Assembly (NCBI GenBank): GCA_012064415.1 | Contig: SSNU01000157.1 | Span: 786,396-850,395, forward strand | Direction: 5' to 3' | Origin: Gyrodactylus bullatarudis | Lineage: Eukaryota; Platyhelminthes; Monogenea; Gyrodactylidea; Gyrodactylidae | Length of the DNA stretch: 64,000 nt | Shown: positions 12,001-27,000 of the stretch, in pieces | Numbering within the stretch: position 1 is the first letter of the stretch | Layout: every line of letters begins with the position of its first letter | Notes under the pieces: model-generated | Databases searched by the model: none | Seen by the model: only the letters and a program-made list of their open reading frames with translations | Told to the model about the DNA's origin: nothing | Made by a program: the position numbers and the translations under genes

Positions 12001-15000
12001 TGGGGATTATCAGACTGCGCAAGATGAAGACTATTAAGGAAATGACCTATGAAATCAAAGTGCTCCTGCTGAAAAAAAGTTTAAATCTCATTTCCAAAAT
12101 GGGGTTTCGTGTTGTCTACAGAATCTCGGATATTCTTATCCAAGACGAAATGAAACCTGAATAATCTAAAACGCTTAATTGAATCTTTAAAAAAGTTCTC
12201 TGATAGCCCAGTTCCCAAGTAATACGCCTATCTGACAATCTGCCGAAAACCTTTCTAATCAAAATACTCAAAAATATTGATGCTTTTCAATTATAGAAAT
12301 ATAATTTGTTCGAATTCATATTAGTTTTGGAGGATAAAATTTTTGATCAAGTTGAACTCCCATTACTTATCGCACATCCTAATAGAGAAGACTTTTTTTA
12401 TTTTGATCGAATATTTGACATTATAACCTTTGGGTTGAGCCTATGTATATTGAAATGAGTGTCTGATGAGATTTAGAAAATACAAGATCCAAGATACTAC
12501 TATCAGGAGAGAAATATTTTGTGTTTATTGAACTCCTCATCTTCATTTCGACTAGCCTTACATTTCAAGATGGTTAAGTAAGTATTTAGTTGTCAAGATT
12601 CAACCTAAGGAGGGATTGTACTTTCAAATCTTATCATCTCTTCAAGTTTTGATATTTTTAATGATAAAATTAGGTCTCTGGGCGAATAGTCAGGCCTGAG
12701 AGTGGAAAATTTTTAAACTAATTTTATCAATTTAAATCATCAAAAAGCTGAAATTAATTTTCCTAATACAAATTTGGGTAGGTCTTGTCAACATGCTAGT
12801 TGAACAGGATGCTTTCATGGCACCATTCTATGTAATGGAAATCTAAGTGTATTTGTCAAGAGAAAGGTAGTGAGACCAAAAAGGGATACTTTGTTTATGA
12901 TACCTTCCCTTCCTGTGACTTGGCAACCGAATAATAAACAAATCTCTAGCCTACAGTTAACTCTTTCGACTGTTTTATTTCTCACTCTTTTTTGAGAAAA
13001 AATATTAATTTCATGTGAAATCACTTCATGACATGTAAATAGTCCTATATTGTTACCCGTTGTGTGTGTGTTTGGGATATGCAGACGGTAACATGATACA
13101 TGTAGACAGGAAGAGAGTCATAAAAAAATGAAAGCCCAGAATAGAGTTGACAGGTTATTCAATAACTCTGCGTCCTACCTTCAGTCAAATAAACTCTTCT
13201 TACTTTCCATGTTATACTAATATAGGCTTATGGGATAGGAGTACCCCAAAAAATAACAAATAAAATGGTTTTTTGAAGATTAAAAAAATTTTGTAAAATA
13301 ACATGTTTCGATTTTGGTTAGCTTCTGTAGAAAATTCCTGGTTCTGTGAAATAAATTTCAAATGATTCTAAATTGCAGAAATTTTACAGGTATTTATAAA
13401 GAATTGCGAGGGCCAGTTAAATTTCTGATTTTTTAACTGATCAGTGATTTTAACTTTAAATCTTTAAATTGGGATAAGATGGGCAGATATATTTTCTTCA
13501 GGTTACTGCAACTCAGTCAGTCTTTAGTCTAGAGTGAAAATAGGCCAAATAGTACGTTTTTGAGGCCCTAGTAATTACTTAAGTTGATTAGCAAGGAAAT
13601 CAGTTATTCCAAGTTACTGTCTGAAGGATGAAATAATCTTTTGAAGTATTAATTGGTCTTCAGATACACAAATTGATTTTTTAGCTTCCAACGACTTGAA
13701 TCATCCAAAATGTGAGCATAGATAGACAAATTATCTAAATTATTAGCTTTTCTGTTTTAAATTATTGATTTCTGTAAATTAATAGAAATATTTTTTAAAG
13801 GAATTTCCCGAAGCTTAGATTTTGGGCTATTGTTTTTTTATATAACTGTGGAGCACTTATACTTACCAAGGTAAAACTCCTGTATATTGCCCAAATTCGT
13901 ATTAGCCCATGTGGCTCAATGCAACAGCTTAGAATAATAATGTCAGAATAAAAATATGAACCATAAAATTGATTTTGAGGAAAGTCTGAACCCTGATGGC
14001 ATCATAAAAATAGGTAGGGAACTTTGTATTATTTTATAATAGAAATGAAAGCTAACCAAATTCTTTGAGGTAGATGGAGAGATCTCGATTCTTCATAAGG
14101 ATAGCATCGATGGCGGCATCTATCGGAGAGAGATCAACATCCTGGACACGGGAAACCTCCAGCCTCTTCCTGATATGAGGAAAGGCTGCATTTGTCTGTA
14201 CTATAGTACGACGTTTCCATTGATTCCCAAGATCATCTGTCTGTCTTGGAATTGACATGTCAAACAGGCATTCATCAGTCGTCATGTTTGCTGAAAAAAG
14301 AAGTTTAGGGGTAAGTAAGGAATTCATGATGACATCTTTTCACTTCGTTATTGTTATCAGGTCAGAAATGATAAAAACATACTCTTTGGACGTGTGAATG
14401 GTGTTTCATACATGAATGTTTTGACATTGTGGTTCAAGTTGAATGTGGAATATTTCCTAATGTCACTTCGGGGATAGGCCTGACTAGAGAGGCCGAGTAA
14501 GTCAAGATCTTCATTTGTCATTTCGTACGGTTCAACGTAAATAACCTGAATAATTTATAACTTATTTGAGGATTCTTATAACCTAAGAAAAAACTGGTTC
14601 TCAAATCCTTATCTACTATCTTCTTGTAATATGATCGAGAAAAATTCAAAATATCTGATTGCCATAACTAAAGTTAAACCTAGAGATTTATATTGTCTTT
14701 GTACATACTATGTATATCAATCAACATAAACCCTTCATATTACATTGTTTCACCAGGGGAACACAACTCTTTCTCGAGCGATAATTTTAACTTAGAGATA
14801 CCTATAACACTTTGTTTACCCCTCATTAGAAAGGATATTTAGCTACAAAATTTTGTATAATTCATAAAGATAGTTTATCACTGATGCACACCATAGTTAC
14901 TTGAAGAAGGGTGATTTTTTGAAAATTTTGTCAAATATTTGAAAAATATTTAGAACGTTTTTTAAGGGATAATAAATTATAATTTAGAAGATAACTGGTT

Positions 15001-18000
15001 TTAGGGTCAAAAAATTACCTCAATTATCTTTGAAAGGATAAGTCGGCTCACAAAAAGGAATTCAGATTCAGAATCAGCGTAATTATTTTGGTTAGGTTGC
15101 AAATTTTCACATTTGTGTGATGAAAAAAATAATAATTTGGGACATGAACGGTTGAATAAACTTATTTTCTAGCAAAAAGTCCAAATTTAATGTCTCAATC
15201 TGACCGGTGACATCAAAGTTTTTTTAAAAATTCATCATGAAAAAAGGAAAAAATGCATTAATGAAATAAATCAACAGAAAGAAACAAGCCTAGAATTAGA
15301 ATGTAAGCTTGAGGATACGACATTATTCATATACTATTTTACTATAGTATTATTTCTGTAATGAATTGCATAAGAGGGGTTAGGAGGGGGGGGGGAATCT
15401 CTGCATGTAAGGACACGAGAATAAAATTTATTTTCCTTCCCTATGTGAAAAATAGTTTGCTTATATTTCCATTCATTCAGATGGACCTATCAACAGAGAG
15501 ACTTTACAAACTCTACTAGAAAGTACTCAAGTCAAGAGAGGAATGAGTTACCTGAATATATCCAAATTCATTGGAAAGGTCAGATCTCTTGTAGATGGAA
15601 TCACTGATCAAATGGATGTTGTCTGTGGAGTACTTTCTCTTGTAGATATTTATAAATTGGTCACATACATCGCTCAGTTTGGCACATGCATCCATTCGAT
15701 AAATGTACGACTTTTCCGCATCATTTTCGAATATTTGACCAATGAATTTGATCTTAAAATATGTGGCAAATAGACGCTTGGGACCAGATTCAGCTTTAAC
15801 CACAGATTCATAGGCATTTCCCAAATGGTGGTAGATTTTACACAACATTTTATAATTCTCTCTAGCCTCATATACGGGTATAGCCAGGTTGTAAACAGGT
15901 TTCAAGGCTTCATAAAGGCCAGCCGATTCAAGGGCATAGGTCGACTCTAAGATGTCAGCGAGGAGGTCATCGTAGGAGCAAGGCATCTCGATCATTGTTG
16001 GATGTACATTATCCGGAGTCATTTCTTCAATGGCGATATTGACGCTGACTGTGGAAAAGGCTTCGCAGCCCTGTGGAAATTCACCTAGCAAAAACAAATA
16101 TTAATTGCAATAATTCGTAATGAGGTAGTCGTAAAGAAAAGCAGGTATACATTGTCCCAGAAAAAAAGTAGCATTTTAATCACCGAGAATAGATCTAATT
16201 CTAGATAGCCAAGATGATCAAGCACCAGAACGAAGAAGAGTTCAATGTCGTTCCTAAATCTAAACTACGAGTCTAACATGTGGTTTAAATAGCTTTAGCA
16301 GATAGAGTTTAGGCAATTATTTGAAGCTTACAGGTTTGATTACAGTTATTTTACTTTTTATCTATGACCCTGAGAAAAAAGCTTTCCACAAGAAACGTTT
16401 TTTAATGAATTGTAGAGTAGTTTTCTATCGAATTTGGGTGGGGAAAGAAGTATTTTCTGAGTATGATAAATCTTCAAGAGTTTGAAATAATCTAACATGT
16501 CATGAGATAAATATATAGATGGCATGCTCAAAGTCCATGTCATGCAGACCAAGTTGAAGAGAGTTGGGGAATTCAGTGAGAATACAATGTGAAGGGTATA
16601 TTCAACACCAAGATTTCACTACTATGAATGGAAAGGTGAGTGCACGTGTTCAACACCACCACCACTTTTCTTTCTTACTAGAATACAATGGAACAATAGA
16701 ACAACAAAATCATTAGTTTTTGGTTTCATGTGACACGAGGAAATAAAAAGACACTGTAAGACTACTACAATATGAATATAAAATAATAATTATAATAATA
16801 AGGAATTGAAGAGAGATGGGAAATCTGTTTCACACGTTTTATGCTGAATGAACTCACTCGGTAACATGTCTATTTTTTATCGAAAAAAAGGTCAATGGTC
16901 TCTCTTCTTGTCAAATCAAATGGGGGAAAAGGTGAATAAAAACATACCATAGCCCTGTTGGCACCTTACATAACCACTACAACCACTCGTAATCTTAATT
17001 TTAAGTGTAAAGGAAGGAATTAAAATCTAGACTCTTTCATGGCCCCGCCCTTCGGGCTCTCAATTATTCGTTTATGAAGAAATCCATTTAAACTAAATGC
17101 TTAAAACTTTATTCTATGTATGAAAAAAGAAAATGTTTTAAATCCGCGCCGACAAATTTTGAATGAATTTTACTACGAGAATAGACAAAAATCACTTTTT
17201 TCATCATTCAGTTAAATTTTTCATACTGTATCTTATTTATGCCGAAAAAGTCCAAATGAAATAAAGCTTAGAGATCTGAAAAAAGACACCAATATTGAAA
17301 ATACCTTACTGTTGTGTCAATAGGGTTGAAGAATAGTGAATGATTTACCTTTCCGTTTCAGGTGTTCAGCAATTAAGGCAGCGCTATGAAGTTTAGTCAT
17401 AGCTGCTTCGGCCATACACTTATTCTTGATGAGAAGGTTGAACATTTCTTGGAGCCATGTCCGGCGCAGAGCTGGACTACTAGCATAAGACTTTGCAAGG
17501 CAATAATGTAGGTCAACTAGCTTGGCGAGATCCTCTTTATTCTTTCGCATTTCAATTGTGGCCAGTAGGACAGTACGGATTCTCCTTATCAGATCATCAA
17601 CAGCACTTAGGAATAACTTGCCATTATTGCCTGGGCATTAAAAAAAAAATATTTGTGGATGATTACTTGAAAGTAGTTATGTGTTATAACTCACTTTCTG
17701 TAATGGGGGAGACAAGTTTTCCATTCAAAGGTGAATTTCCACGTCCTGAATATGTGGATGACCTTTCAACATCTGCTCGTGCTAAATCATGGAGCAGCGA
17801 GAGGGATAGTTCAAAGTCTGGCCCGATTTCGGACACCAATTTAGATACCGAGATTATCATCTTGAATGGGAAGAAATTGGTTTAAAATTTGAGCGTAGGA
17901 ACTTGAAGAAGTGGTTTTAGAATTTACCTGTAGATGAACTCTCTGGAATCCGATATGACCGTAGTATTCAAAGCTATTTTTGAGGAGACGATAGAGGAAA

Positions 18001-21000
18001 CCGCAAGCCTCCAAGCGTAGTTTATGCAAGACGGTACTGTCGTATTTAATTTTGATTTCCTCTTCATCAGTTAGAGGGGCCTTGGATGACTTGCAAGAGC
18101 CTTCCGGAAGGTTTGCACACTTTAGCGAGGTCATACAGAGGAGCGTCAAATTTTCATTGGACTCGGCGAAGAGAAGCTACCAAAAAAAGATTTATCATTC
18201 TTAATTTACTCATTGAACGCGATGAAATCAAAAGTTGCTCAGTTCAATATTGAATTACCTTGTTGAATTTGGTCACAAAGACTCGGGCAAAAGAGAACGT
18301 GGCCCTGATGAGGGTTTCACTTTGATCTGTACTCAGTAATGTGGCCATGACCTGAATCATTCGGGACAAGACCAAATTGTTCACATTAGATGATTCCATG
18401 TCATTGACGAGGATGCCAGAAAATATCTGGAGAATATCTAGAACAACAAGACCACTTTCTGTGGCAAGATTTGCGAATAGGTTTGCTTTATGAGCTGTAA
18501 AAAGGGGAAAAATGGGTGATTTGTAATTTTTTCTATTTGAGAATGATTACGAGAGGTTAGTTCTTAGTGTCACTCACTAGAATCATTGATGGTATCGTCA
18601 ATTTCAGAGCCATTAGTTGTAGACGGAGGTACGGTGGATTTTGCCTGTTTCCTCTGATTTACATCCATGTCGAGATTGGCGTTAAGGCGAAGTCCCTGGC
18701 GTGATTTAAATATATTGATTCGACTGATTGAACTTAAAGAAAATAGCAATTTAAACCTAGTCAAAAAGGAGAATGAATTGAAGAAACAAAACAGGTGTAA
18801 TGGCTAGTTAAAATCATAGTTGCGATGCCATATGGAATAGATAAAACATTTCCAAAAAAATTCAATCTGGCTAAGTGTTTCATCTAGAGGAATTGTTGTT
18901 TAAATCTTTGGTATTAAATCGCTTCGATTTTGAAAGAGTGGAAATTTGGGAAACTCACTCGAAATATTTAATTTTACTCTTGCCACGATATTTAAGACTT
19001 TGTATAGCATAGACAAAAATCTGTAGGAGATTGGCTCGGTCATTATTGTCAAGAGAGAGAAGGTAATGCTTGAGGATTTGTTCATCGATCATGGACAAGA
19101 CCTGAAGGGCACAAATGAACAACTCCTGTTGACAATCTTCAATGAGTTTTTTGACATTTTGATTTGTCTGCCCCGGTGGCCTACGATGGAAATGCGGCCG
19201 GTAATATATTGGCATTGGATCTATTTGTATTTGATCCATGTTCTTTGTGTTCCTGTAGGATGAGAAAAACCTAGAATTTAGATGCTACTTGCAAGTATTA
19301 TTGAAATATATTGTACATGTATGTATATTGTACTATCCCTGGAAGACTTTTGATAAATTTTATGTTTAGTTTTATGTAGATAACTCATAATGAAATGCAT
19401 AGAGTTAAAACAGAAAGACCTGAATACTAGGGATACTGTACAGGTGAGGGTATTCAATAAAGCTTTTAAATTCAATATTGAATTTAAATAAAAGCAGACT
19501 ACTTCTGAGTAGTTAGTAAATTCTCATATCATTTAAATTGTTCAAAAAAATATTTGATCTTCATGTTTAACTTGAGTAGATGAAGCAAACTATCCAAAAA
19601 TTGATTTATTCTAGTATTGATTAGTAAAGGATTCGAAAAATATTTGCTTTCTTACAGTATCAAAAAATATAAATCATACACAACACCCCTGGGAAAGGGT
19701 CATACATCTTTGGAACCGCCTTAAAAAGATCTTATAAGGGGAATTATTAAAAGCAATCCCTACTGTGCACTTGATGAAACGTGTCATATTGTTTATTTTC
19801 GGGATATTTTACAAGCCCTTTTAGTGTAAGGGGTTGAATAGGTAACTTATTTCAGGAAGATATTTAAATTGGTCTAATCAACCATCTAAATGTACTGAAA
19901 AAGGAGAGAACATACTTACTAAAAGTTCAAGTGTATAGTAAAGATGGCTTTACAACTCACATTTTGGTAATGTCATTAGAGGTAATGTTAGCCTGTGGAC
20001 TTTTTGAATTGAGATGAGCTGTTTGTTCAGGATTACTCAAGGACTTTAGTTTGGCAGCAGCTGATGAGAGAACATGGTTACCCCAGTTCACAGATTGTAT
20101 TTCGTTCTCTGGTGTTCTCACTACAATAAAGGAAAGTGACAAGATAAAAATTTATAATAAAATTATAAAAATTTTTATGACGATATTCTAAAAATTGAAC
20201 TCGCCTCTAAGATGTGCCGGAGAGCCGAAACTCAACCCTAAATGTTTTAGTAAATTGGACATTAAAGAATCGGAAACTAAGATTGGCCTAAGCCCTGAAT
20301 ATCTCTAACGATCATTTTAAGATTCTGGTGACTTTGGAAAGTCAAAAACCATGAAGACAAAAATATATGGCCAATTTATATTTACTAACGTACATTCATC
20401 TTCTATGCCATCGATCTGAGTTGAGTCAATAGAATATTTGTCAGCGTTCTCATTGTCTATGGTAACACTGGAACTTCTGTTGGTCTTGAATTTGGCATTA
20501 TTGAAGTTGCTGGTACTGAGCTTTGAGAACCGTCTCATGCCAGATTTTGATAAGACTCCATCTACAAGGAAAACTTAATAAAAACTTTTTATTTTCAAAG
20601 AAACCAATCAACTAACTGTTATCGAATCCGGCAATTTTGTTGAGTATCTCTGAATTCAATTTCCCATTCTTGTTGAGGTACTGAGAAGAATTCTGACTAG
20701 ATTTCGTCGCAATTGAGTTATTCTCGGAATCCACAATGGATAGCTTTCGAAGACTCTCGTTCATCGAGGAGCCAATGCTCGAGGAATCCCCATTGGTTAA
20801 CAATTCCTTCTCGTCAATCCCAACAAGGGAACTGTTGTCAGAGGAAGCACTCAGGGGACGTCCATTACTGCCAAAGAATGATCGTGTCCCAGATTGGCTC
20901 TTCTTTTTGTTTAAAGTGGAAGATTTTGATTTTACCTGATGAGAGGAATCCTTATCAGCTGATGCTGATATAGGCTCAGGATCATTTGCTAGCTGTAATT

Positions 21001-24000
21001 TACTGCCTGTGTATAATAAAATTAATATTATTATATGATAACTACTCAAAAGTAAAAATCTAATAATTTTATATAAGTTCAAGACTTACTATTAAAGGAT
21101 TGCATATTATTGAGCATAATTGTAATCAAGGGTACATAGAGAAGACCAATCCTGGACTGGAGAGCCCTATTTGTAGCATATCTAGGATCAAGGGCATGTT
21201 TGCCCAATTGATTCCTCAAGAGGATAATCGGCTGGCGGTGGATTGTAGGATTTGAGTCGTTACTCCAACGTCCAGCTGAATGACAATGAGCCAAGATACA
21301 ATCAATTTGCTGTAACATATGGCCTATCAGGTAGTGCTGCTCCAAAAATGTTGGCGATAAATAAAAGTCGTCAGTTTTCTTATCCGACTTGCCTAGTGAA
21401 GAAGTAAATCAATCAAAAATGTAAATTCATTTCAGGGTAAGGCGAAAGGCGAAAACATGCAATGCTCTGAAAGACATAAATGAAAAATTACTCAACATTT
21501 GACCCAGTTAGCTATTACAGAGACTGATAATACCTGCTGAATTCTGTTACGTTAGAATGAATGGTAATAGTAATCAAGAAAAATCAATTAGGTAAGTTGT
21601 AGAGAAAGAGCAAGTAAGAAGTATCATAATCATTTGAATGAATGAAGAGATGAAATTTGCATAAAAAACCTGAATATGACCTCTGGTATTTACAGAGTAT
21701 GAGAACAAAAATGATTGAAATCAAGATAAAAATGAACGACAAGTGTTCTGGTGAACAGGAAAATCCTACTGTTCTTTCGCTGTGAATTTTTATCTTGTAT
21801 GAAATCCTTAGAGCGTTGAGAAATAATTCAAATATATATCTTTAGGTAGACATCTCATACGCGCGTTTCATCATGATTTGGACACTTCAGAAACCACAAC
21901 CTAGAATTTGAATCTAGGACCCCTTGCAGAGTAGACCTAGGCTGTGGGATACTGATGCGTCCGATTGAGGGATGTATTGTGGAAATAAACAGTTTACCAT
22001 ATAAGTAGAAGTGACGTGAAATAGCTAAGCCAGTTATGAACGAATATTAATTTGATTTCAAGTTTGAAAAATCTCAGTTATATGACACTTATGAGTATTC
22101 CTTGAATGAAGGGCTTATTCGTGATAAACTCGACACCGTCATCTTTCTTAATTGGATACGTTTTGTTATACGATTCAAGTTTATTTAATGTTTTTTTGAG
22201 CTCTATCCAAGTTAGAGTATGTTCATTTAAACATGTGATGACTGGAGATAGATTTAGTATGTACCAAATCATTCTGATAATAGAGAGCTAGACATTGATG
22301 TCATATTTAAATTTTCAACTTGAAATAAGAAAGATAAAAGCACTCAAGATGGCTTGACCGGGGAAAAAATATTAAATTCGTCTGATTACTCATTAGAAGA
22401 AGGGTTAAAATATTTTAGCCAGTTCCTATTCTTTATATACTTTTTTAGGAAGTTCACTGCATTTAAAAAGCAGAGAAAACTTCTATCACATCAGAGCTGG
22501 TTGATATGAAGTTTGGGAATCTATGGTTTTTACAGAAATCTCAATTTCATCATCAAGAATTCGAATTTATAAAAGATATTTTAAAATCCAAATGTCTACT
22601 TTAAATTAGGAAAATATTATTATCATTTTAAAGAAGAATATGGCGCAAATACCCATTTTTTGCTGATCCTGATTCACCTTAAAATCGTTTGGGAGTTGGA
22701 TTTCGATTTCTTGATCCTTTTCATTACTCACTTTCAATGATTCAAGATCCCTTAGAAATGGGGCATCTTTTGACGATATTCTTGTCTAATCTTGAATCTG
22801 AAAATCTTTTTTAGGCTTTTCTGCCACTTTTTACATCAAAGAAAAAGTTCAGCTCAAAAAATCTGTAAAAATCATAGATTGCCAATTATATGTCAACCAA
22901 CTTTACTAGATTGCAGAGACAAAAGAAAATAATAAGGGTTAATTACAAAAAGTCTAAGATCTATTCGGTGTATTATTAAAGGTCAAAGTCTGTTGACAGA
23001 AAGTATAAGTGATATATGCGGCCAGACAAATTCACACGTTCTATAACTATGCAACAAATATTTGTCAATTGGCATAAATATTTTGACGCTAAATCAAAGT
23101 TTAAAATATGATAAAGTGTAAATAAGATTTATTTTGGCTACTGATAGCATCCTTCCCTATTTCAAATTGTTGTCAATGTTTCAAATTTTAATTCTCTATT
23201 GAGGTGTTCAAGCCATAATTTTGTGTGCAATCTTATGCAGGTTAATTTTAGGAAAAATTACCTTCCTGAGACGAAAAATCTCTTGGGATAATTTCGTCAG
23301 AAAACCACTTCTAATTTATATTTGTCACGATGCTACTTGATGGTTATAAGAATGAATTAAAAATGGGTGTGCTCTAAGTGGAGGTACCAATGCATTTTGA
23401 AATAGGGAAGGATGCTATCAGTAGCCAAAATAAATATTATTTACTTTTTTACCTTAAAATATTTGATGCATAGTTATAGAACGTGTAAATTTGTTAGGCC
23501 AAATGATAATACCCGCATACTTTCTGTCAACAGACTTTGACCATTTGATAATACAGCGAATAGATCTTAGACTTTTTGTAATTAACCCAAATAATAAATG
23601 CGAATGAAATGAAAATGATGTATGTATACGATTGGTTACCTTGAAGGTGAGTCGCAATTTCATCTGGACAAGATTTATTCGAGATTATTATTAAGGGTAT
23701 TATTCTTTCCCATTTTACTCACCCAGAAGGAATTTCAAATTTACAGAGGGCAAGTTCAGTTGGATAAAGTATTCGTGCTCAAAAAGGGTTGCAAGAAAGA
23801 TATTCTTGAGTCCGTTGAACCTGTCGACTTCCATAGATGTCTGGAAAATTGAATATTTTGTGTAAGTGAATATATTGAAGAGTAAAACTTGAAAGGTGAC
23901 TATTTACCATTTTGGCTTGTATTTCGAAGGAAATAAAGACATCTCGGACTCGTTCCATGACGTAGCCTCGATTCATAATTATGAACAGATTGGAAATGAA

Positions 24001-27000
24001 CTGAGCTAAAGTCCTGATAACTGGTTTCGAGACATGTTCATACAGGTCTCCTCGTGAATAGGCATCAGCAATCGTACCATTATTATTGGACTGGCCAGAT
24101 AGGCTATTCGACTTTTGATGACGTATCGTATCTGTGGAATAATCAGATTGATTTGAGTTCATGGAGACATTGTCGATTTGCCCGGATCTCATGCTAGCTT
24201 GGTACTGGTGAGATGAAGTGGCATAGCCCAGATTATTCGGATCAAGCTGACAAGTCAACGTTAGCTGAATGCACAAGAGTTTTATCAGCCAGATTACATC
24301 GTCTTGGAAGGATTGGGAGAAACGACTCTCGCCTATGCGATCGACCTTAAAAGAAGATGAAAAGCCTAACTCTTTTAAATATATAAAACATATATTGAAT
24401 GAAAAATTATTTAAAAAAAACAAATTTCGCTTCTATTTCAATTTGCTCTTAGACTAAAGCTCTGTTTAAAGGACGTCATTTTAGCAACTCATTATTATTC
24501 CTTCAAGCATCAGGAAAATACTTCGTTCACCAGCCATTCGATAGGAAATTTATTAATCTCCTGGAATACGCAGAGATCTTGTCTCTATCATTAGTCAAAC
24601 TTGCACTAAACGATTATTTTAAACCTACTTCCCAGGGTTATAGATAAAAAATAAGATAACTTTTATCAAGGAATCATACCTCAAGAATTCATATAGAGGT
24701 GACCTATTTTTTGATCAATAACTTCTGAACAAAAAATATTACCTGATCAGTGATTACTATCCAAAATATGACATAAAAACTTATTTTTAGGCGCCTGTAA
24801 TAAAGCACTTTTTGAGTAATATCATAGAATTTTCTTGCTACTCAAAAGTCATGTAAATTATAATAAATGAATTGGTAAATTTATTGCGACTGTGATTATG
24901 GTGTTGCAGTTCTTGGCATGGTTTTAAATAAAGCACGCTCCATAATGTAATCAAAATCTCGATCATGGGAAATCAAAGAATGAATCTGATTGGCCAAAGA
25001 CCTATAAATATACCTTTAAAATAAATATGATGCAGTACAAAATAAAGGAACAAAAGAACTCTTGAATTACTTTTCGATATTCAAGGTTTGAGTGAATTAT
25101 CACGCCAAGTTGAATGAGTTAGTTTCAACCAAAAAGTATGAGGTTAAGAATAGATTACAAATAAAATTAATTTTTAGAAACACAAAAATTATAACTAAAC
25201 ATTCATGATAATAATCTATAAACTAATTAAATTTATACATGTTTTAGTGAGTAATTGATGAAAAAAAAACTGAGTGGTTAGACCAATTAGATAATGAAAT
25301 AAAACCATGATGAATAAAGTCTATGGAATTCTGATTTCCAAATAACGTACATGAGATCAAAACTACTCTGATTTCATAATGAAAAAAATATAAAAATAGC
25401 TTTAAATGTAAGAATATAAATCATTAGCGGTGGAATTTCCAAATTTGAAGTCAAGATAATTGGAGAATGACTTTAGTTTTGGACTCATTTCTATTTTTTA
25501 TTGAATTTCATAAGGACACTTTTTCTTTAGGCCAAAAAACCATCCTTTTAGGATAGAAAATATGTTTCTAGAAATTTAGAAAATTTAATATATTATTCAG
25601 ATAAATTAAATTGATAAAAAGTTGGTTTTTCGATAGGTTAAAACGGATAGCTTACATACAACTTGTTGTTTGCGTTCAAATGACATACAGCTGACTTAAA
25701 TATGGTATCCAGGAAGAAGGGCAGGTGTAAGAACAAGTTGAGTAGTATGTGTGGTTGACAATTGGCGTCGCTGAGGAGACAAATCAGGGCCCTAATCATA
25801 GCATGATGTAAAGGGAGGTAGTAGGGATTGGGTTTATCATCAAGGTTGTGCCAGCTTTTGCATTTCTTCTCAATCAAAACAGAATTGAATTCGAATTCTG
25901 TGTAGTTTTTTAGGTATTGCCTCATATCAAAGGATGAACGTAGTTTACGCAGAGGAACATCCCCGGTTTGAATTGGGTCTGATATCAACATGGAGAGTGT
26001 ACTTGAAGGAAAATTAGATGTATCAGATTCTCATATGTTACGATGAGGAAAATACTCACCCGAGACTAGATTTGAGAAGATCCCCAGGGGAGCCAACAGT
26101 GGAAATTTTGTACAGGTCCAACCATTTCAGTTGTTCATCTTTATTTGTATTATTCTGCAAGTAATTTTGGTACCGTTCCTCTCCGACACTTGCGGCAATG
26201 TAGAAAATTTCAAAGAACTGATTTAACACAGCCGGCAAGTATTTAATCAGAGAGGTCCTCTTAGCAATGAGTAAGGCTTTAACCGCGTTAGATAAGGCAT
26301 TTAATTGGGTTATGTTGGGACGTATTGTCTGCTCTCTTTTGATGGCAGCTTGGACGGGTGGTTCGGTCTCGGAAAACTTTACAGATCTTGTTGTCTGAAA
26401 TAGAATAGTAAGTTTTTAACTAAATCTCAGTCAATTTCTTCAACTAGGGTACATAGAAAATAGGAAAAAATTATTCTCTAAAATAGCATTCCATGGGTCA
26501 ATACAATTAGCAATTTTTAATAATTTTGCATTGTTTGAATTTTAGAAAATATAAGAATACCATCTACAGAGAGGGTAATTCTATTTCTAATCTAAATTTG
26601 TCAAAAATACATAAATTTCTTGGAGATTTCCATCTCTAACTTATTGCTTGTAACCCATCTTCCTCCATTCTATAATATGGAATAATTCAAGATGGGAATA
26701 GAAATAATCTGTAACTAAGGTCTGACTAGAATTAGTAAAATGGAGCTATTTTGCTAAAACAAAAAAGTGGTCAATATCATTATATATTAGGTTGTGCGAT
26801 AAGTAATGGGACTGATTACAAAAACTGATTTTATTGAAAAAAATCTTGAGAAAGATCAATTGGATATCAGTGAAAATAGTTTCCTGATGAATAAAGACAT
26901 GTCTACTAAAGAATTTTTAGTTTTCTAATCCCATTCATCAAATTTAGAGTTGAGAAAGGGATTAAATCCATTTTCTACCACATCTTTTGATTTTGAATTT

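Noticed and set aside
17041..17060. GC-rich hairpin GCCCTTCGGGC
   Set aside because: Only a 4-bp stem with a 3-nt loop; too small to call an RNA gene or regulatory element.
20713..20973. 86- and 67-codon plus-strand frames
   Set aside because: They are antisense to the Ser-rich DOCK exon at 20,617-21,006.
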